From the NCBI RefSeq assembly GCF_016613415.1, contig NZ_JACWCT010000026.1, positions 121,259-185,258 of the forward strand: 64,000 bases of DNA, given 5' to 3'. This document shows positions 62,052-64,000 of this stretch, piece by piece. Within the stretch, counting starts at the first letter, position 1. Every line of letters starts with the position of its first letter. Under the pieces are notes generated by a model that searched no databases, had not been told where the DNA came from, and worked only from the letters and a program-made list of their open reading frames with translations. Position numbers and translations under genes: made by a program. The DNA comes from Methylobacterium ajmalii (lineage in GTDB: Bacteria; Pseudomonadota; Alphaproteobacteria; Rhizobiales; Beijerinckiaceae).

Positions 62052-63269
62052 ATGTCCGAGCGCCTCGTCGTCATCGGCAACGGCATGGCCTCGCTCCGCT
62101 TCCTGGAGCGGCTGCTCGATGCCGCCCCCGGCCGCTACGCCGTCACCTGCGTCGGCGCCGAGCCGGTGGCGGCCTACAACCGGGTGCTCCTGTCGTCGCT
62201 GCTCGGCGGCGAGGTGGACGAGGCGGCCTGCACCTTCCGCGGGCTCGACTGGTACGCCGAGCACGGCATCACCCTCGTCACCGGCGCGCCCGCCACCGCC
62301 ATCGACACGGCGGAGCGCATCGTCCGCGTCGGCGAGGGGCTGGTGCTGCCTTTCGATAAACTGGTCCTGGCGGTCGGCTCGGTGCCGATCCGGCTGCCGA
62401 AGCCCGGCATGGACCTGCCCGGGGTCATCACCTTCCGCGACCTCGCCGACGTCGCGGCGATCCGCCGGGCGGCGGTGGCGGGCGCCCGGGCGATCGTGAT
62501 CGGCGGCGGGCTCCTCGGGTTGGAGGCGGCGGTGGGCCTGGCACGCCTCGGCGTCGACACGACGCTGCTGCACGTCATGGACCGGCTGATGGAGCGCCAG
62601 CTCGACCACGCCGCCGCAGGCCTCGTGCGCGAGGCGATGGAGGCCCGCGGCGTGCGGGTTCTGCTCAGCGCCGACACCGCGTCGGTCGAGGGCGACGGCA
62701 AGGTCGAGCGCCTGATTCTCTCGGATGGCACCGTGCTGCCGGCCGATCTCGTGGTCATGTCGGTCGGCGTGCGTCCCTCGACGGCGCTGGCGGCCGGTGC
62801 CGGCCTCGCGGTCGGCCGCGGCATCCGGGTCGACGACACGATGGCGACCTCGGTCCCGGGCATCTACGCGCTGGGCGAATGCGCCGAGCACCGGGGCCAG
62901 ACCTACGGCCTCGTCGAGCCGGCCTACGAGCAGGCCGAGGTGCTCGCCCGCCACCTCTGCGGGATCGAGGCAACTTACGCCGGCACCTCGCTCGCGACCA
63001 GCCTCAAGGTGTCGGGCCTGCCGGTCTTCTCCGCCGGCGCGGTCGACGTGCCGGACGGCGCCGAGGCCGTGACCTGGAGCGATCCGACGGCTGGCCTCTA
63101 CCGCAAGCTCGTGATCGACGGCGACCGACTGATCGGCGCGGTCTTCGTCGGCGACGTCGCCGAGCAGGGCTGGTGCAAGTCCCTGATCCGCACCGGCGAC
63201 ACCATCACGTCCGACGACCGGGACGACCTGATGTTCGGGCGTCCCGTCTCCCACCCCCTCGCAGCGTGA
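62052..63269 (+). CDS. NAD(P)H/FAD-dependent reductase of the NirB N-terminal type
   Basis: The 405-residue protein is a pyridine nucleotide-disulfide-type flavoprotein homologous to the N-terminal third of nitrite reductase NirB. It has an FAD Rossmann motif (LVVIGNGMASLRFLERLLDA), the NirB-like YNRVLLSSLLGGEVDEA, an NAD(P)-binding motif (AIVIGGGLLGLEAAVGLARL), and GRGIRVDDTMATSVPGIYAL with ALGECAEHRG for the FAD end. It lacks NirB's [2Fe-2S] and sirohaem domains, so it is a stand-alone electron-transfer subunit, probably passing NAD(P)H electrons to the nitrite or nitrate reductase encoded next. It lies 5 bp after nrtD and 11 bp before nirA. Confidence 0.85.
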   Translation: MSERLVVIGNGMASLRFLERLLDAAPGRYAVTCVGAEPVAAYNRVLLSSLLGGEVDEAACTFRGLDWYAEHGITLVTGAPATAIDTAERIVRVGEGLVLPFDKLVLAVGSVPIRLPKPGMDLPGVITFRDLADVAAIRRAAVAGARAIVIGGGLLGLEAAVGLARLGVDTTLLHVMDRLMERQLDHAAAGLVREAMEARGVRVLLSADTASVEGDGKVERLILSDGTVLPADLVVMSVGVRPSTALAAGAGLAVGRGIRVDDTMATSVPGIYALGECAEHRGQTYGLVEPAYEQAEVLARHLCGIEATYAGTSLATSLKVSGLPVFSAGAVDVPDGAEAVTWSDPTAGLYRKLVIDGDRLIGAVFVGDVAEQGWCKSLIRTGDTITSDDRDDLMFGRPVSHPLAA

Positions 63270-63280
63270 AGGAGCCCGCG

Positions 63281-64000
63281 ATGGCCGACGACTTCGACGC
63301 CGAGCAGAAGCGCTACCTCGAAGGCTTCTCCCACGGCATCGCCGCGATCCGCATGACCGGCGGCCTCGCCGGCGGCGGAACTGCGCCTGCCCACGCCGCC
63401 GAGCCGACCGGGCCGGACGCGAGCCACATCAAGGCGCAGGACCGCACCGTGAAGAACGGCGGCAAGCTCGCCGACCAGGAGAAGTGGAAGCGGGCCGAGA
63501 ACCCGTTCGACGGCCACAACAGGCTCATCGCCGAGGCCGAGACCGGCAAGGCGCCGAAACCCGAGGACAATTTCCGCTGGCGCTATCACGGCCTGTTCTG
63601 GGTCGCTCCGGCCCAGAACTCCTACATGTGCCGCCTGCGGATCCCCAACGGCATCCTGCACCACTGGCAGTTCGCCGGCATCGCCGACCTCGCGGACGCC
63701 CATGGCGGCGGCTACAGCCACGTCACGACGCGCGCCAACCTCCAGGTGCGGGAAATCTCGCCCGAGCACGGCCAGCCCTTCCTCGACGGGCTGATCGATC
63801 TCGGCCTGACGGCACGGGGCGCGGGGGCGGACAACATCCGCAACGTCACCGGCTCGCCCACCGCCGGCATCGACGCCCAGGAACTGCTCGACACGCGCCC
63901 GCTCGCCAAGTCCTGGCACAACCACATCCTCAACGACCGCTCGCTCTTCGGGCTGCCGCGCAAGTTCAACGTCGCCTTCGACGGCGGCGGCGTGCTGCCG
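63281..64000 (+). CDS. nirA: Ferredoxin-type nitrite reductase NirA (3' end outside window)
   Basis: The visible 240 residues open the NirA/sulfite reductase family of sirohaem [4Fe-4S] enzymes that reduce nitrite to ammonium. After an N-terminal stretch with DFDAEQKRYLEGFSHGIAAI and an Ala/Gly linker, the repeat 1 ferredoxin-like half-domain is seen (DNFRWRYHGLFWVAPAQNSY, MCRLRIPNGILHHWQFAGIA, HVTTRANLQVREISPEHG), then IRNVTGSPTAGIDAQELLDT and NDRSLFGLPRKFNVAFDGGG. The sirohaem/cluster Cys motifs lie beyond the window. AAGGAG precedes the ATG. Sulfite reductase cannot be fully excluded by fold, but nitrate operon context supports nitrite. The frame is open to the right edge. Confidence 0.88.
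   Translation, partial: MADDFDAEQKRYLEGFSHGIAAIRMTGGLAGGGTAPAHAAEPTGPDASHIKAQDRTVKNGGKLADQEKWKRAENPFDGHNRLIAEAETGKAPKPEDNFRWRYHGLFWVAPAQNSYMCRLRIPNGILHHWQFAGIADLADAHGGGYSHVTTRANLQVREISPEHGQPFLDGLIDLGLTARGAGADNIRNVTGSPTAGIDAQELLDTRPLAKSWHNHILNDRSLFGLPRKFNVAFDGGGVLP

Overview
The window is a stretch of a high-GC alphaproteobacterial chromosome. Family Methylobacteriaceae, probably genus Methylobacterium, is my best guess. The basis is gene content: a ChvG/ChvI-HprK-PTS cluster, short HprK and HPr forms, TolQRAB with YbgC, an intracellular polyhydroxyalkanoate depolymerase, a NasS/NasT nitrate regulator with an NrtABD transporter, and pervasive GC-rich third codon positions that leave long open antisense frames. 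I found no phage, IS element, CRISPR array, defence system, rRNA or tRNA. Most of the window is housekeeping and nutrient-handling DNA, with one small decayed patch at about 48.4-50.0 kb.

Layout. 0-10.7 kb: the end of a SleB-type cell-wall hydrolase, an M32 carboxypeptidase, a chemotaxis receptor, a class II glutamine amidotransferase, a receiver-only protein, ribosomal protein S21, a PHA depolymerase, a glutathione transferase-like protein and a ChrA transporter. 10.7-17.9 kb: ruvB, a metallophosphoesterase, ybgC, tolQ, tolR, tolA and tolB (no pal follows). 17.9-22 kb: a reverse-strand operon for a periplasmic-type molybdenum hydroxylase with a [2Fe-2S] subunit and a three-haem cytochrome c. 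22-25.4 kb: a cysteine-rich small protein, two acyltransferase-like proteins and a CobW-family metallochaperone. 25.4-30.1 kb: HPr, a small membrane protein, EIIA, HprK, ChvG and ChvI, all on the reverse strand. 30.4-37.9 kb: HugZ-like protein, ATP-dependent PEP carboxykinase, an FAD oxidoreductase, LepA, a GGDEF response regulator and a small conserved protein. 37.9-44.5 kb: an IclR regulator divergent from a five-gene branched-chain-type ABC transporter. 44.6-48.4 kb: FKBP, OtsB and a GGDEF-EAL protein. 48.4-50 kb: two pseudogenes. 50.3-55.1 kb: transketolase, a GH15 hydrolase and an anchored protein of unknown function. 55.3-64 kb: nasT-nasS, a TetR/EamA pair, then nrtA-nrtB-nrtD, an FAD reductase and nirA, which runs off the right edge.

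The best find is the leader of the nitrate operon. In about 135 bp upstream of nrtA the sequence shows a near-perfect sigma-54 promoter, two adjacent hairpins whose six-base loops both carry A at position 1 and G at position 4 (the recognition signature of ANTAR proteins), and an intrinsic terminator whose 5' arm overlaps the second hairpin, so the two are mutually exclusive. The ANTAR protein that would use it, NasT, and its nitrate-sensing partner NasS lie about 3 kb upstream, separated from their target by a TetR/EamA pair that has its own duplicated operator. This gives a full circuit readable from sequence: nitrogen limitation (sigma-54), nitrate (NasS releasing NasT), antitermination, uptake and reduction.

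Other signals: three of four receiver domains have lost the phosphoacceptor aspartate (replaced by Glu, Ser and His); LivF has Arg in place of the Walker A lysine; a 120-130 bp cruciform-forming repeat occurs twice; short in-frame tandem repeats sit at the ends of three genes, one of them multiplying the livG start codon; an alpha/beta hydrolase gene is interrupted by a single amber codon.
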